A stretch of 64,000 bases of DNA, from the NCBI RefSeq assembly GCF_001922345.1, contig NZ_CP018811.1, positions 1,736,001 through 1,800,000 on the forward strand, in the 5' to 3' direction. The translations under genes and the position numbers were made by a program. Source of the DNA: Paraburkholderia sp. SOS3. GTDB lineage: Bacteria; Pseudomonadota; Gammaproteobacteria; Burkholderiales; Burkholderiaceae. The notes under the pieces are model-generated. The model searched no databases. It was not told where the DNA came from and saw only the letters and a list, made by a program, of their open reading frames with translations. Positions 63,105-64,000 of the stretch are shown here, one piece after another. The stretch's first letter is position 1; every line of letters begins with the position of its first letter.

Positions 63105-63132
63105 TCGTGTCGGTGCTCTGTTCGAGAACCCG

Positions 63133-64000
63133 TCAAGCCTCGGCGTGCTCGACCTCGGGCTTCTTTGCCTTGTTGTGCTCGAGGATAAAGTCGCGCAGTT
63201 GCGGGTAGATGATCGTGCGCCAGCGGCGGCCCGAGAAAATGCCGTAGTGGCCGCATTTCTCCGCAGTGAAATGCTGACGGTGCTTCGCCGCAATGCCCGT
63301 GCAGAGTTCGTGCGCGGCGTGCGTCTGCCCGCTGCCTGAAATGTCGTCGAGTTCGCCTTCGATCGTGAACAGGGCAGTGTGCTTGATGTCCTGCGGACGC
63401 ACCCGTTCGCCGGCGACTTCCCACGTGCCTTCGGCAAGCCTGAATTCCTGGAACACGACCTGGATTGTCTGAAGATAGTATTCGGCGGCCATATCGAGCA
63501 CCGCGTTGTATTCGTCGTAGAAACGGCGATGTGCTTCGGCATCTTCTTCGTCGCCGCGCAGCATGCTCTGATAAAAGTCCCAGTGCGATGCCGCGTGCCG
63601 CTCCGGATTCATCGCGACGAAGCCCGCATGCTGCAGGAAGCCCGGATAAACGCGGCGCCCGACGCCTGGATAGTTCGACGGCACGTTGTAGATCACGTTG
63701 GATTCGAACCAGTTGATCGAGTGCTGGGTGGCGAGCGAGTTGACCGAGGTCGGGCTCTTGCGTGCGTCGATCGGGCCGCCCATCATCGTCATCGTGCGCG
63801 GCGTGTCCTCGCCGCGGCTTGCCATCAGCGAGATCGCGGCAAGCACCGGCACGGTCGGCTGGCACACGGAAATGACGTGCAGGTTCTTCGCGCCGATATG
63901 GCGGATGAATTCCTGGATGTACGCGATGTAGTCGTCGAGATCGAACGGGCCGTCTTCGAATGGCACCATGCGCGCATCGATCCAGTCGGTGATGTACACC
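63133..64000 (-). CDS. phaZ: intracellular polyhydroxyalkanoate depolymerase (partial, 5' end outside)
   Basis: C-terminal ~289 residues; the gene enters from the right edge. PhaZ1-type alpha/beta hydrolase: the nucleophile elbow is HVISVCQPTVPVL with Cys instead of Ser, as in Cupriavidus PhaZa1. Later IEGELDDISGSGQTH offers the Asp, and EKCGHYGIFSGRRW the His of the triad. Mobilises stored PHB granules in the cytosol. Full gene expected ~410 aa, so about 120 N-terminal residues are missing. Confidence 0.93.
   Translation of the reverse strand, partial: VYITDWIDARMVPFEDGPFDLDDYIAYIQEFIRHIGAKNLHVISVCQPTVPVLAAISLMASRGEDTPRTMTMMGGPIDARKSPTSVNSLATQHSINWFESNVIYNVPSNYPGVGRRVYPGFLQHAGFVAMNPERHAASHWDFYQSMLRGDEEDAEAHRRFYDEYNAVLDMAAEYYLQTIQVVFQEFRLAEGTWEVAGERVRPQDIKHTALFTIEGELDDISGSGQTHAAHELCTGIAAKHRQHFTAEKCGHYGIFSGRRWRTIIYPQLRDFILEHNKAKKPEVEHAEA

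Overview
The window is a contiguous piece of a high-GC betaproteobacterial chromosome, most likely Burkholderiaceae of the Paraburkholderia/Caballeronia/Burkholderia type. The evidence is the gene families: two DUF4148 secreted proteins, an intracellular PHA depolymerase with a Cys nucleophile, a three-subunit FAD/haem sugar dehydrogenase, an extended RsxB next to nth, an E. coli-like dcm-vsr pair, and YoaK and DUF883 proteins. It is mostly core chromosome. I saw no complete phage, insertion sequence, CRISPR array or rRNA operon. One tRNA-Arg(CCU) is present.

Layout. 0-8 kb: the end of an ABC transporter ATPase, two paralogous glycine-zipper lipoproteins, two sigma-54 activators flanking small membrane genes (with a sigma-54-type promoter between them), and otsA. 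8-16 kb: an MFS exporter, a PEBP-like protein, the dcm-vsr pair, small secreted proteins (two DUF4148), YoaK. 16-25 kb: tRNA-Arg, rubredoxin, DUF4399, the ABC-F protein Uup, a decayed MntA-HepT toxin-antitoxin remnant, parE-parC, a CopD-like protein. 25-36 kb: a stand-alone condensation-like acyltransferase, a GGDEF-EAL protein, then a five-gene minus-strand run (VOC, EamA exporter, PLP aminotransferase, RidA, PhzF) divergent from a MocR/GntR regulator. 36-43 kb: htpG with a heat-shock promoter, a TPR-glycosyltransferase, ubiC, a hypoxanthine-DNA glycosylase, a spermidine-synthase-like protein. 43-53 kb: a DUF3311/SSS symporter pair, a methyl-accepting chemotaxis protein with a FliA promoter, the gluconate/glucose dehydrogenase operon, a FUSC protein. 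53-64 kb: transaldolase, BenE, MoxR/CoxE-type pair, two small cytochromes c, DUF1841, nth-rsxB, a TetR regulator, and the C-terminal part of a PHA depolymerase running off the window.

How the genes work together. The clearest units are: the dehydrogenase operon (Tat-exported small subunit, FAD subunit, tri-haem cytochrome; overlapping or near-touching genes), which oxidises a sugar or aldonic acid in the periplasm; the DUF3311-SSS pair (ATGA overlap); dcm-vsr (abutting), methylation plus repair of its mutagenic by-product; parE-parC; MoxR-VWA; and the MocR-controlled aminotransferase/RidA/PhzF/exporter run, which looks like an amine or amino-acid processing and export unit.

The most notable signals outside ordinary genes are the MntA-HepT relic at 19.5-19.8 kb, DnaA-box-like elements before parE, twin GAACGTTC palindromes before the orphan acyltransferase, a terminator-bounded short transcript candidate at 58.5 kb, and an RsxB with no membrane anchor, next to nth, with an RsxC-like tail. 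I found no clear case of a wholly new multi-gene system; the MocR-linked run and the orphan condensation enzyme are the best candidates for undescribed biology.
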